From positions 248,001 to 312,000 of the forward strand of contig NZ_JAJITD010000004.1 of the NCBI RefSeq assembly GCF_020880815.1: a DNA stretch of 64,000 bases, read 5' to 3'. Position numbers and translations under genes: made by a program. This stretch comes from Paraburkholderia sejongensis. Its GTDB lineage: Bacteria > Pseudomonadota > Gammaproteobacteria > Burkholderiales > Burkholderiaceae. The first letter of the stretch is position 1. Each line of letters begins with the position of its first letter. Shown here in pieces: positions 19,527-28,709 of this stretch. The notes beneath the pieces are model-generated. The model searched no databases, was not told where the DNA came from, and saw only the letters and a program-made list of their open reading frames with translations.

Positions 19527-20818
19527 CGCGCACTGTCCTCCTTTCTGAGCCTGGCGACGAGCGGGGTGGCGTCGGGCCACGCGGGTTTCGCGGACCACGT
19601 CGCGCGTACATAAGCGAGAAGATCGGCGACTTGGCGGTCGTCGTATATGCCGCTGAATGCGGGCATGTAGTTCATCGCGTCCTCGCCGTGCCAGTTGATG
19701 CCGTTCAGGATCATCTGGATCGCGTTGCGCGGCGTGTCGGCGTTGATGGCGGTACTGAAGGCGAGCGTGGGGCGCTCGCCGATCGTCTGCATGGGCGAGC
19801 CGTTGCCGTGGCACTGCGCGCAGGATGCGTTGAAAAGCACCGCGCCGCGTTGCTCGGCCGGTGTCGTTTCGTGCGCGGCGCTCATCGTGCCCGTGGCGGC
19901 CGTTGGCGTCGTATGCGGCGCCTCGGCCTTTTGAAGCGACAGGATGTACGTGGCGATCGCCTCGACGTCCGACTGCGGCACGGTTGCGAGGTCGCGCGTG
20001 ACGGGCAGCATCGGACCCGCGGCCGCGCCATGCTCGGAAGCGCGGCCCGTGCGCAGATAGGTGACGAGTTGCTCGCGCGTCCACGGTTTCGATGCGGCGT
20101 AGAGCGCGTTGAGCGGGGGCGCGTCCCAGCCGTCGACAATGCCGCCGTCGAACGCCTGCCCAGACTTTTCTCCGCCAATGGCGTTGAGCGGCGAGTGACA
20201 CGACGCGCAGTGGCCGAGCCCGTCCACCAGCAGCTTGCCGCGATTCCATTGCGCGTCTTGCGCGGGGTCCGGCTGGAGTGGGCCGGGGTGCAGGAACAGC
20301 ACATTCCAGAAGGCCACGAGCGGGCGGAAGTTCAGCGGAAAGACGAGCGCGTTCGCGGGCGCGGTGGCCTGCACCGGCTCGCGGCTCATCAGGTATGCAT
20401 AGGCCGCCGAAACGTCTTGTTGGGACATGCGCGTGAAGTGCACGTACGGAAAGGCGGGATAAAGCTGATGCCCGTCGCGCGCGATGCCGCGACGCAACGC
20501 GCGGGCGAACGCCGCCTCCGACCAGTTGCCGATGCCCGTTTGCGGGTCGGGCGTGATGTTCGTGGCATAGATGGTGCCGAACGGCGTGGCGAGCGGCAGG
20601 CCGCCCGCGAACGGCTTGCCGTTCTTCGCGGTGTGGCACACCACGCAGTCGCCCAGAGCGACCACGCGCGCGCCTTCCTGCTTGAGCTGGGCATCGAAGC
20701 TGTCGGGGGACGGGCGCGTGACGGGTGCGATCGCAGGCTCGTACATGATGGCGCCCGCCACCGCCAGCCCCACGACCGCGAGCGCGCCAACGGCCAGCGC
20801 AATGCGTTTGCGATTCAT
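19523..20818 (-). CDS. Triheme cytochrome c partner of the molybdenum hydroxylase
   Basis: A 431-residue periplasmic cytochrome with an N-terminal hydrophobic signal/anchor (MNRKRIALAVGALAVVGLAV) and three CXXCH haem sites: GDCVVCH, GHCASCH and ASCAQCH. It belongs to the same family as the gluconate dehydrogenase cytochrome at 2157-3470. It overlaps the 2Fe-2S gene by 4 bp, so it most likely takes electrons from the molybdenum hydroxylase and passes them to the respiratory chain, as in periplasmic aldehyde dehydrogenases. It follows the alkene reductase gene by 46 bp. Confidence 0.92.
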   Translation of the reverse strand: MNRKRIALAVGALAVVGLAVAGAIMYEPAIAPVTRPSPDSFDAQLKQEGARVVALGDCVVCHTAKNGKPFAGGLPLATPFGTIYATNITPDPQTGIGNWSEAAFARALRRGIARDGHQLYPAFPYVHFTRMSQQDVSAAYAYLMSREPVQATAPANALVFPLNFRPLVAFWNVLFLHPGPLQPDPAQDAQWNRGKLLVDGLGHCASCHSPLNAIGGEKSGQAFDGGIVDGWDAPPLNALYAASKPWTREQLVTYLRTGRASEHGAAAGPMLPVTRDLATVPQSDVEAIATYILSLQKAEAPHTTPTAATGTMSAAHETTPAEQRGAVLFNASCAQCHGNGSPMQTIGERPTLAFSTAINADTPRNAIQMILNGINWHGEDAMNYMPAFSGIYDDRQVADLLAYVRATWSAKPAWPDATPLVARLRKEDSAR

Positions 20819-20864
20819 GCTATCTCCTCGTTTCCGCGTTCATGGGCGCCTTTGCGGTAAGGCT

Positions 20865-22001
20865 TCACGAGGAGAGGGCGTCGGTCCGGACCGGTTCGCC
20901 GGCGGGGGCGCCATGCGGCGGGTAATCGACGTAGCCGACGTTGTCGCCGCCATACCAGCCCACCGGGCGCGGTGCGGCCAGTTCGACGTTCCCGGCGATG
21001 CGCTCGACGAGGTCCGGGTTCGCGATATACGCGCGGCCGAACGCGACGAGATCGGCGTCGCCCGTGGCGATCAGGCGATCGGCCGCCGAAGGCGTAATGG
21101 AGCCGTTGAGCATCAGCGTGCCTTTGAACGCGGGGCGCAGGGTCTCGATCATGCGGGGCAGGTCGGGCTGACCGCTCCAGCCGTTCGTGTCGGCGGCGTG
21201 CAGATACGCGATGCCCGCTTCGTCGAGCATGCGCGCGACGTACGCGTAAGTGCCATCGGGATCGGCATCGCGCACGTTGTTGTAGCCCGCATACGGCGAG
21301 ACGCGCACGCCCACCTTCGCGAGCGGCATGACTTCGCCGACGGCCTTGATGACTTCGGCGAGAAAGCGCGCGCGGTTGGCAAGCGAGCCGCCGAATCGAT
21401 CGTCGCGCGTATTCGTCGTCGACGAGAGGAACTGATGCAGCAGATAGCCGTTGGCGGCGTGAATTTCAACGCCGTCGAAACCGGCGGCGAGCGCATTGAC
21501 GGCGGCGCGCCGGTACTCGGCGATGGCCTGGATGACTTCGTCGGTCGTCATGGCGCGCGACGGCGTGGCGTGGATCTTCGTGTAGTAGCCGTTTTGCAGT
21601 TGACCCCACACTTGCAGTTGCTCCAGGTCGTCGTTCAGGCCCGAGGGCGAGAGCGGCTGATTACCGTCGAGCAGCGCCATCGAGCTCACGCGGCCGCTGT
21701 GCCAGAGTTGCGCGAACAGGCGCCCGTGCTTCGCGTGCACCGCGTCGGTCACGGGCTTCCAGGCCTGCACCTGGGTGTCGGTGACGAGGCCCGGCGCGAG
21801 TTCGAACGCGGCGGAGTGCGGGCTGACGTTCGTGGCCTCGCTGATCAGGAGGCCCGCCGACGCGCGCTGCGCGTAATACTGCGCCATCAGCGCGGTGGCT
21901 TCGCCGTGATGCGGCGCGCGGGCGCGCGTCATGGGCGCCATCGCGATCCGGTTGGGCAGCGCGAGGCCGGACAGGTCGTAAGGAGTAAGCAAGGAAGACA
22001 T
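20865..22001 (-). CDS. Old Yellow Enzyme-family alkene reductase (NemA-like)
   Basis: A 378-residue FMN-dependent ene-reductase. Recognisable parts: LPNRIAMAPMTRARA at the N-terminus, AQLWHSGRVS, the active-site pair in FDGVEIHAANGYLLHQFL (His/Asn), DDRFGGSLANRARFL, and VAFGRAYIANPDLVERI near the C-terminus. It reduces activated C=C bonds such as those of enones, maleimides or N-ethylmaleimide-like electrophiles. I start at 22001, preceded by AGGAAA; a longer frame has no ribosome site. It lies between the MFS gene and the molybdenum hydroxylase genes in one orientation, which suggests a common role in handling a toxic or aromatic compound. Confidence 0.9.
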   Translation of the reverse strand: MSSLLTPYDLSGLALPNRIAMAPMTRARAPHHGEATALMAQYYAQRASAGLLISEATNVSPHSAAFELAPGLVTDTQVQAWKPVTDAVHAKHGRLFAQLWHSGRVSSMALLDGNQPLSPSGLNDDLEQLQVWGQLQNGYYTKIHATPSRAMTTDEVIQAIAEYRRAAVNALAAGFDGVEIHAANGYLLHQFLSSTTNTRDDRFGGSLANRARFLAEVIKAVGEVMPLAKVGVRVSPYAGYNNVRDADPDGTYAYVARMLDEAGIAYLHAADTNGWSGQPDLPRMIETLRPAFKGTLMLNGSITPSAADRLIATGDADLVAFGRAYIANPDLVERIAGNVELAAPRPVGWYGGDNVGYVDYPPHGAPAGEPVRTDALSS

Positions 22002-22085
22002 GGCGAGTTTCCTGTGGGGCACGTTCTTGGAGTTGAACTGTGGGTACAAACTGCGGTTACGAACTTCGGGTTCTGACTGCGGGTT

Positions 22086-23300
22086 CTATCGGCCGCTGCG
22101 CACGTGGGCGCGTCCGACAAACAGGAAGTGGACGAACGCGATGAGCGGGAAAACCAGCGCGACGCCGGCAACGAGCGTCCAGCCGCCGCGCTCGAACAGC
22201 GTGCTCGCGAGCGCCGAGCCGATTGCGCCGCCCACGAAGATGCTCGTCATGTAAAGCGCGTTCAGGCGGTTGCGGCTCGACGCATGCAGCGCGTAGATCT
22301 CGCGTTGGCCGAGCACCATGTTCATCTGCACCGCGAAATCGAGCGTGATGCCGGTGACGACGAGGCCGAACACGCCCCATGCCGGATGCACGAGGGCGGG
22401 CAGGAAGGACAGCGCCGCCGTGATCAGGGCGACGAGCGTGGCGCGCACGGAATGACCGGCGTCGGCAAGGCGGCCCGCCACGGGCGCGGAGGTGGCGCCG
22501 ATTGCGCCCACGAGTGCGAACAGTGCGATCTCCGACTGCGTGAGCCCGTACTGGCGCGTCAATTCGATCGGCACCGCGGTCCAGAAGAGGCTGAACGTGG
22601 CGAACATAAGGCCCTGGTAGAGTGCGCGATGACGCAGCACGGGCAGGCTGCGCGTGAGCGCGACCAGCGAGCCGAGCAATTCGAGGTAGGTGGCGCGATG
22701 CTCGGGACGGCGCTGCGGGATCGTGAGCGCGAGCACGGCCGTGACGAGTGCCATCAGAACCGCCGCGCCGCCGAACACCACGCGCCAGCCGAGGTGGTCG
22801 GCGACCACGCTCGCGAGCGGGCGCGAGAGCAGTACGCCGAGCAGCAGGCCGCCCATGATGGTGCCGACGATGCGTCCGCGCGAGTGGTCGGGCGCGAGGT
22901 GCGCCGCGAGCGGAATCAGGATCTGCACGGCGACGGAGCTGAAGCCGATCAGGAAGGAGAGCACGAGAAACCAGCTCGCCGAATGCACGAGCGAGGCCGC
23001 CGTGAGGCTCGCGATCGAAACCAGTGCGGTCGCGATCATGAGCTTGCGGTTTTCCAGCAGGTCGCCGAGCGGAACGATGAAGAACAGCCCGAGCGCATAG
23101 CCGATCTGCGTGAGCGAGACGACGAGGCTCGCGGTGTCGCCGGACATGTGGAGCGACGAGCCGATCAGCAGCGTGATCGGTTGCGCGTAGTACAGGTTCG
23201 CGACGATGGCGCCGCAGGCGAAGGCAAACAGCGCGACGAGTCCCGACGTGAGCCGGGCCGATTCTGCTTTACCGCCGAGGGTCGGCGAGGGCGTGGACAT
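22086..23300 (-). CDS. MFS transporter, drug-efflux type
   Basis: A 404-residue protein with about 12 hydrophobic segments. The N-terminal half has ANLYYAQPITLLIG and the loop between segments 2 and 3 reads GDLLENRKLMI, a form of the MFS signature GxLaDrxGrr. This resembles YnfM/YgaY-type putative arabinose or drug efflux permeases. A strong AAGGAG site precedes the start. It appears to be the first gene of the minus-strand run MFS, alkene reductase, cytochrome c, 2Fe-2S, molybdopterin subunit. Its substrate is unknown; co-orientation suggests export or uptake of something related to the downstream enzymes. Confidence 0.85.
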   Translation of the reverse strand: MSTPSPTLGGKAESARLTSGLVALFAFACGAIVANLYYAQPITLLIGSSLHMSGDTASLVVSLTQIGYALGLFFIVPLGDLLENRKLMIATALVSIASLTAASLVHSASWFLVLSFLIGFSSVAVQILIPLAAHLAPDHSRGRIVGTIMGGLLLGVLLSRPLASVVADHLGWRVVFGGAAVLMALVTAVLALTIPQRRPEHRATYLELLGSLVALTRSLPVLRHRALYQGLMFATFSLFWTAVPIELTRQYGLTQSEIALFALVGAIGATSAPVAGRLADAGHSVRATLVALITAALSFLPALVHPAWGVFGLVVTGITLDFAVQMNMVLGQREIYALHASSRNRLNALYMTSIFVGGAIGSALASTLFERGGWTLVAGVALVFPLIAFVHFLFVGRAHVRSGR

Positions 23301-23588
23301 GCTAACTCCTTAACGATGGCCTCTTGGTTTGGCGAGGCGGGTCCGGTTACTCCGTATTCGCAGCCGCCGAGCACTTGCGCGGATGAAAGGCAACCTTTGT
23401 CAGATCGGAAGGTTAGAAGAGGCGCCTGCCCTGCGGAAGCCGGACGCCACGCAACCCCACGTTGCATGAATCGCAATGAAAACGGGGTTTCGGGAGCAGT
23501 GTGCGCACGCCGGAAAGCCCGTGTTTGCGGGCTGCGGCCCGCTTTTCGGATTCGCACGATGACGGTTCGGCATGCGCTGCATGACCGG

Positions 23589-24548
23589 CTAGTTCCGCGC
23601 CGACGGGGTGAGCGTCACCGTGCAGGTCATGCCCATGGCGAGCTTGACGCCCTCGGGAACGCGGTCGAGATGAATCCGCACGGGCACGCGCTGGGCAAGA
23701 CGCACCCATGTGAAGATCGGATTGACGTCGGCGAGCAGGTCGCCTCGGCTCGTGGGGTTGTCGCGATCGGCAATGCCGCTCGCGAGGCTCTCCACATGCC
23801 CTTCGATCGGCGTGCCGCCCGAGAGCAGGCGCACCTGCGCGGGGTCGCCCTCACGCACCGAGGGCAGCTTGGTTTCCTCGAAATAGCCGTACACCCAGAA
23901 GGAATGCGTGTCGATCAACGCCATGCGCGCAACGCCCGCGCTCGCGAAGTCGCCGGGGTAGAGGTCGAGGTTGGTGATATAGCCGTCGGCGGGCGCGTGC
24001 GCTTCGCTGCGCGCGAGATTGAGCATGGCCGTGCGCTGCGCGACCTGAGCCGCCTTCACTTGCGCCTGCGCCGACGCGTAAGCCGCCGCCGCGCCTTCAT
24101 AGGACGATTTGGATTGCAGGGCAAGCGAGTCGGCGTCGGCGCGGTTTTCCTCGGAAATCGCGTCGCCCGCGAGACTCGCGCGGCGCGACGCCTGGGCGCG
24201 CTTCATCCCGTACTCGGTCTGGGCCGCCGACATGCGCGCCTTCGTTTCGGCGAGTTGCGCCTGGGCGCGCTGGAGGTCGGCATCGGCCTGATCGATGGCG
24301 TACTGAAAGCGCGCCGGGTCGAGCACGAACAGCACATCGCCCTTGTGCACGTACTGGTTGTCGTGCACGCGCACCTCGCTCACGAGGCCGGACACGTCGG
24401 TCGCGATCTGCACGACCTTGGCGCGCACGCGACCGTCGCGCGTCCAGGGCGAGAACATGTAGTCGAGCCAGAGCGCTCGCACGAGCGCGATGGCCACGGC
24501 GAGCAGCACGAGCGTGGTGGCGGCGCGCAAGAGGGTTCGGGTATTCAT
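23589..24548 (-). CDS. HlyD-family membrane fusion protein (AaeA-like)
   Basis: A 319-residue periplasmic adaptor. There is a single N-terminal membrane anchor (about 8-28), then the WTRDGRVRAKVVQIATDVSG strand, a lipoyl-like half-motif, a long coiled hairpin (ADLQRAQAQLAETKARM) and the second half-motif (NLARSEAHAPADGYITNLDL). This is the arrangement of AaeA/EmrA-type subunits that join an inner-membrane FUSC pump to an outer-membrane channel. It is the last gene of the four-gene efflux operon, 25 bp after DUF1656. Confidence 0.9.
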   Translation of the reverse strand: MNTRTLLRAATTLVLLAVAIALVRALWLDYMFSPWTRDGRVRAKVVQIATDVSGLVSEVRVHDNQYVHKGDVLFVLDPARFQYAIDQADADLQRAQAQLAETKARMSAAQTEYGMKRAQASRRASLAGDAISEENRADADSLALQSKSSYEGAAAAYASAQAQVKAAQVAQRTAMLNLARSEAHAPADGYITNLDLYPGDFASAGVARMALIDTHSFWVYGYFEETKLPSVREGDPAQVRLLSGGTPIEGHVESLASGIADRDNPTSRGDLLADVNPIFTWVRLAQRVPVRIHLDRVPEGVKLAMGMTCTVTLTPSARN

Positions 24549-24573
24549 CGTCGATCACACAGGGTGGGCGCGG

Positions 24574-24774
24574 TCACTGACGCAACAGCAGTGACGCACC
24601 GCTGAACAGCGCCGCGAACAGCGCGACGCGAAAGAGGCCGGGATGCCAGACGAAGCGATAGAGGCCGAGCCGCGCGAGGGCGAGATCGACCGCGACGAAC
24701 AACACCGCGCAGGCCACGAGAATGGGCAGCAAGCCCGGCACGAGCAGCGAAAAAAACTCAATCTCGCGCGGCAT
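24574..24774 (-). CDS. DUF1656 small inner-membrane protein
   Basis: A 66-residue protein with two hydrophobic segments (about 8-33 and 43-62), matching DUF1656 proteins (AaeX-like) found between FUSC and HlyD genes. It begins MPREIEFFSLL, the usual N-terminus. The start at 24774 gives a 17-bp overlap with the end of the outer-membrane gene; an in-frame extension upstream is not conserved in form. Its molecular role in the pump is not known. Confidence 0.88.
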   Translation of the reverse strand: MPREIEFFSLLVPGLLPILVACAVLFVAVDLALARLGLYRFVWHPGLFRVALFAALFSGASLLLRQ

Positions 24775-26272
24775 CGCTCGCTCCTTGCGTGGCAGATGCG
24801 GCATTCGCCGGGCTTGCCGGACCATAGCCGCCGCCCAGCGCGCTCATCAGCAATGCCCACGCGTCGAGCCGCTGCGCCTGCACCTGCGCGAGGCTCTGCT
24901 CCTGCTGCAACTGCGCGTTCTGCGCGGCCAGCACGTTGAGAAACTCGCTGATGCCGCTGCGGTAGCCGGCATCGGCCAGGCGGTATGCCGTGCGCGCGGC
25001 GTCGAGCGTCGCCTGGGTCGAGGCCTGTTGATCCTCCAGCGCGCGCAGCGACACCGCCTGCGCGGCCACGTCTCGCATCGCGTTCACGACAGTACGGTTG
25101 TAGACGTCCACGGCGGCGTCGCGCGACGAGGCCGCCACGCCGTACTGCCCACGCCGGCGCCCGCCGTCGAAGATCGGCAGCGAGATCGCCGCGCCGACGC
25201 CATGCCCGATGCCGTCGCTATTGAGGAAGTTGAAGAAGCCGCCGAAGGTGGCCGCCGAGCCGAGCGAAGCCGTCGCGAGCAGATTGATGTCGGGATAGAA
25301 GTCGGCGTGCGCGGCGTCGATGCTCTTGTCCGCTTCGAGCACGCGCCAGCGCGCCGCCACGACGTCCGCGCGATGACCGACCAGCTCCGCCGGCAAGGCG
25401 GCCGGCAGCGCGAGCGGCACGCTCAGGGCGAGTTGAGGCCGCGCCAGCGCGTCGCCGTAACCGGGGCCTTTGCCGCACAGCGCGGCAATCGCGAGACGAT
25501 CCAGGGCGATCTGCTGCTGCGCCCGCAGCAGGCGCGTCGCGCTCACGGAGAGTTGCGTTTGCGCCTGGGTCGCTTCGAGGCGGCTGCCGATGCCCGCGCG
25601 CCAGCGCTCAGTCGCGATCTCGAAAGTGCGCCGCTCCTCGTCATGAACGGCGCGATACACGTCGGCGAGCGCGTAGTCGAGCGAAAGCTGGACATAGGCG
25701 CGCACGACGCTGGTTTGCAACTCGACCTCGGCAAAGCGCGCGTCGGCGGCCGTCGCATGCAGATTGTCGAGCGCGCCCGCGCGGATCGCGCGTTGCTTGC
25801 CCCAGAGATCGAGGTCGTAAGACAGCGTCGCGCCGATGTCGTTGCTCCACACCGTCGTGCCGCCCGGCGGCGCGGGCGTGGTGTAGCGCGCGTAGCGGCG
25901 GCGCTCGAACGAGCCGTCGATGTTCGCTTGCGGCAGCGCGCTCGCCCCGGCGATTTCCGTCTGAAAACGCGCGGCTTCCACCCGCGCGGCGAGCGCTTGC
26001 AGGTCGGGATTGCCGGCCGTGGCGTCGCTCACCACGCGGTCCAGTTGCGCGTCGCCCCAGTGCCGCCACCAGTCGCCTTGCGGCCATTGCGCATCGGCTT
26101 GCGTCTGGCGCAGTGCGGCGCCGGGATCGAGCGTGCTCGCATCGACCATCGTCGCGTGCGTGTGGATGCCGCCGCTATCGATGCAGCCGCCGAGCAGGAT
26201 CGCCGCCGACAACGCCGCCGTGAACGCGATGGTGCGAGGACCCAAAAGGGGGAGTACGGTGCGCGTTTTCAT
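24758..26272 (-). CDS. NodT-family outer-membrane efflux lipoprotein
   Basis: A 504-residue TolC-like channel. The signal peptide ends in a lipobox LLGGC (cysteine near residue 30), so it is probably lipid-anchored. The repeated outer-membrane efflux domains show LQALAARVEAARFQTEIAGA and AQNAQLQQEQSLAQVQAQRL helices. Its ATG overlaps the FUSC stop as ATGA, and its own end overlaps DUF1656 by 17 bp. Together with FUSC and HlyD proteins it should form a complete envelope-spanning efflux path. Confidence 0.92.
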   Translation of the reverse strand: MKTRTVLPLLGPRTIAFTAALSAAILLGGCIDSGGIHTHATMVDASTLDPGAALRQTQADAQWPQGDWWRHWGDAQLDRVVSDATAGNPDLQALAARVEAARFQTEIAGASALPQANIDGSFERRRYARYTTPAPPGGTTVWSNDIGATLSYDLDLWGKQRAIRAGALDNLHATAADARFAEVELQTSVVRAYVQLSLDYALADVYRAVHDEERRTFEIATERWRAGIGSRLEATQAQTQLSVSATRLLRAQQQIALDRLAIAALCGKGPGYGDALARPQLALSVPLALPAALPAELVGHRADVVAARWRVLEADKSIDAAHADFYPDINLLATASLGSAATFGGFFNFLNSDGIGHGVGAAISLPIFDGGRRRGQYGVAASSRDAAVDVYNRTVVNAMRDVAAQAVSLRALEDQQASTQATLDAARTAYRLADAGYRSGISEFLNVLAAQNAQLQQEQSLAQVQAQRLDAWALLMSALGGGYGPASPANAASATQGASDAARD

Positions 26273-28500
26273 GCGGAACGCTCCGGGCGGGCCCAGAGCG
26301 CGAGCGCGCCGTCGCGCAGCGCCAGTTCCGTGAAGTGCAGCAACGCCTGCATGCGGCAACGAATGAGCGCTTCGTGATCGGCCGGGGCGTCGCCCTGCGT
26401 GCGCGCGCCCAGATCGATGCCCGGCGGCAGCGCCGCGAGCGCTTGGTCCGTGGCGGTGAGCGCGCGTCTGGCGCGCTCGGGCGCGGGCGCGTCGAACAAC
26501 TCGGCGAGCGCATCGAGCCACGCTTGCAGACGATCGGCCCACGCGGCGGGCAGCGCGTCGCCAAGCTGCTGCGTGTCGACGCGCATCAGAATCATCGCGC
26601 GGCCCGCTTCGAGCACGGCGAACGCCCACGCGATCATGTGCTCGCGATCGACGCGGGGATCGGCGGGCGCCGAGGCGATCTGCATGATGCAGTCGCGTAC
26701 CTTCTGCTCGAATGCGTAGAGCAGATCGTCGTCCAGTTCGCCGTCGCGCGCGTCGCTGGCAATGAGGGCGCGCAGGTCCACGAGGTAGCGGCGCGCGATC
26801 CACTCGCCCGCGCGCGGTGCGAACACGGAAAACGCCACGGCGGCGGTGGCGATCCCGCACAGCAGCGCGAAGCCCGTGTCGAGATACGCGCTCGGGTTAT
26901 AGACGGCCGGATTCGAAATGCCGACGATGAAGCAGAAGTAGATATTGAAGCCGAGCCCGAGCACGGCCGTCTTCGGGAACGTGTTGAGGTAGGCGCCGAC
27001 CATCACGACAATGGCGGTCGCCGCCGCGAGCAGCGTGAAGGTGCCGAGGTGCGGCAACGCGAAGAAGCTGAAGCCGAAGCCCGTGAGCCAGCCCGCGAGA
27101 CAACCCATGAAGATTTGCCACGCGGCTGTGGGCGGATCGGGCACGAGCGCGAACAGCGTGCTCGTGATGGCCACGGCGACGATCGCGGTCGCGCCGCCCA
27201 CCCAGCCCGAGGCGACCCACACGGCGCCCACCAGCAGCACCGCGAGGGCCGCGCGAGCGCCCGCGACCAGCGCGGCCGTGCGGTTCGCCACCGCGTGCTG
27301 GCGGGCGATACCGGCGATGCGGCCGATCGCCTGGAGCACGGAGACGGTCCAGGGCAGACGGTCGGCGTTGCGCGCTTCGATATAGCGGCGGCAGAGCAGG
27401 CGCAGATCCGCTGTCATGAAGAGGAGCGCGGCCCCGGTGCTGGCCACCACTCTGCGTTGCGCGGGCGGCAGATCCGCGAGCGCCTGGAGTTGCGCGTCGA
27501 GCTGCGCGGGCAGTGCCGCTTCGAATGCGTCGAGCTGCGGCAGCAACGCGGCCACGGCGTCGTCCGCGACGCCTGGCGCGCCCGCCTGAGCGGGCATGAG
27601 CGCGAGCGTGGCGTCCGTCAACGTCGCGATCGCGGCCTGCGCGCGGGGATGCGCATCGACGATCGCGTGCGCCTTGAGCCGTTGCAGCGCGTAGAGCCAC
27701 GTCACCGTATCGAGAAAGCTGCGGTCGAGATCGAGAAAAACCGAATGCAGGAGCCGCATCGACGGATCTTCGAAAAGCGCGCCGGTGCGCAGCAACTCGA
27801 CGTTTGCACGCTCGCCGATCAGGCCCAGCAGCGCGCCCGCTTGCGGCGCGGTCGGCGGGGGCGTGCGCGGTGTCGCCGGCGCGCGCTCCAGCGTTGTGCG
27901 CAAGGCGCCCAGCAGATGCGTGAAGCTTACCCGGCTCGCGGCATAGAGCGCGGGCGCGACGTTGCGCGGCAGCACGATCGAACTCACCACGCTCGCGCAC
28001 ACCACGCCGATCACGACTTCGCTGATCGTGTACACCACATTGTCGAACACGCCGTACGGATTCGATATTGCGGGCATCGCCGTGATCGCCGTGGCAAAGC
28101 CGGTGAGCACGAGGCCGTACGACTGGAAATTGCGAAAGTACGCCGAGCCGAACGAGCACAGTCCGATCCACGCCGCCAGCGCGACAAAGAAGGGCAAGGG
28201 CTGCTGGGCGAACAACGCGATCAGCACGAGGCCCGCGAGGCTGCCGCCCACCATGCCGAGGCCGCGATAGAAGCCGCGCGCGATCACGATGCCACTTTGC
28301 TGGTGCATCATAACGATCACGCAGGAAAGCATGGCCGTGGCCGGCGAGCGCAACTCCAGGCGCATGCACAGGCCCATCGACAGCACGACCGCCAGGCCCA
28401 CCTTGACGATGTGCAGGAAGCGCGGCGCGTCGTCTTTCCAGTACGCGAGCCATTCGTCGCGCAGGCGCGGCGGTGTGGCGCCAGCGGGCGTCACGTTCAT
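26269..28500 (-). CDS. FUSC-family inner-membrane transporter (AaeB-like)
   Basis: A 743-residue protein with two sets of membrane helices: an N-terminal block (about 25-170) and a C-terminal block (about 395-540), separated and followed by soluble domains. This is the fusaric acid resistance/AaeB layout, which exports aromatic carboxylic acids. I start at 28500 after AGAGGAC; an in-frame extension to 28545 is not needed. It is the first gene of the efflux operon. The leader contains ATTGAG-N5-CTCAAT (28571-28587), a possible operator. No LysR regulator lies next to it. Confidence 0.9.
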   Translation of the reverse strand: MNVTPAGATPPRLRDEWLAYWKDDAPRFLHIVKVGLAVVLSMGLCMRLELRSPATAMLSCVIVMMHQQSGIVIARGFYRGLGMVGGSLAGLVLIALFAQQPLPFFVALAAWIGLCSFGSAYFRNFQSYGLVLTGFATAITAMPAISNPYGVFDNVVYTISEVVIGVVCASVVSSIVLPRNVAPALYAASRVSFTHLLGALRTTLERAPATPRTPPPTAPQAGALLGLIGERANVELLRTGALFEDPSMRLLHSVFLDLDRSFLDTVTWLYALQRLKAHAIVDAHPRAQAAIATLTDATLALMPAQAGAPGVADDAVAALLPQLDAFEAALPAQLDAQLQALADLPPAQRRVVASTGAALLFMTADLRLLCRRYIEARNADRLPWTVSVLQAIGRIAGIARQHAVANRTAALVAGARAALAVLLVGAVWVASGWVGGATAIVAVAITSTLFALVPDPPTAAWQIFMGCLAGWLTGFGFSFFALPHLGTFTLLAAATAIVVMVGAYLNTFPKTAVLGLGFNIYFCFIVGISNPAVYNPSAYLDTGFALLCGIATAAVAFSVFAPRAGEWIARRYLVDLRALIASDARDGELDDDLLYAFEQKVRDCIMQIASAPADPRVDREHMIAWAFAVLEAGRAMILMRVDTQQLGDALPAAWADRLQAWLDALAELFDAPAPERARRALTATDQALAALPPGIDLGARTQGDAPADHEALIRCRMQALLHFTELALRDGALALWARPERSA

Positions 28501-28570
28501 GGGTGTCCTCTTCGATCTTTTCGATGTCGGTCGCGCGTGCGTCACGTCGTCGTGATCCGCAGGGATTTCG

Positions 28571-28587
28571 ATTGAGTCCGGCTCAAT
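28571..28587. promoter_or_regulatory. Inverted repeat upstream of the efflux operon
   Basis: ATTGAG-TCCGG-CTCAAT is a perfect 6-bp dyad about 70 bp upstream of the FUSC start. Size and position suit a repressor or LysR-type site. A second perfect hairpin, AGCGCAAA-N4-TTTGCGCT, lies at 28626-28645. Neither has a T tract, so they are not simple terminators. Confidence 0.4.
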
Positions 28588-28709
28588 TCAAAGCACCCGT
28601 CGATGCGCGCACGACAGGATTGCACAGCGCAAAAATGTTTGCGCTTAAGGGACGGGTGGGGCTTCGGGAGCCGTTTCAGTTGCCCCCGCAGTTGTCCTTC
28701 AGTTGATCT

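Noticed and set aside
22104..24605. Plus-strand open frame of 833 codons across the MFS and HlyD genes
   Set aside because: Antisense to two well-supported genes and the gap between them. The composition is Arg/Glu/His-rich and no domain is visible.
26335..28575. Plus-strand open frame of 746 codons opposite the FUSC gene
   Set aside because: Antisense shadow of a clear membrane transporter gene, with no hydrophobic segments or motifs of its own.
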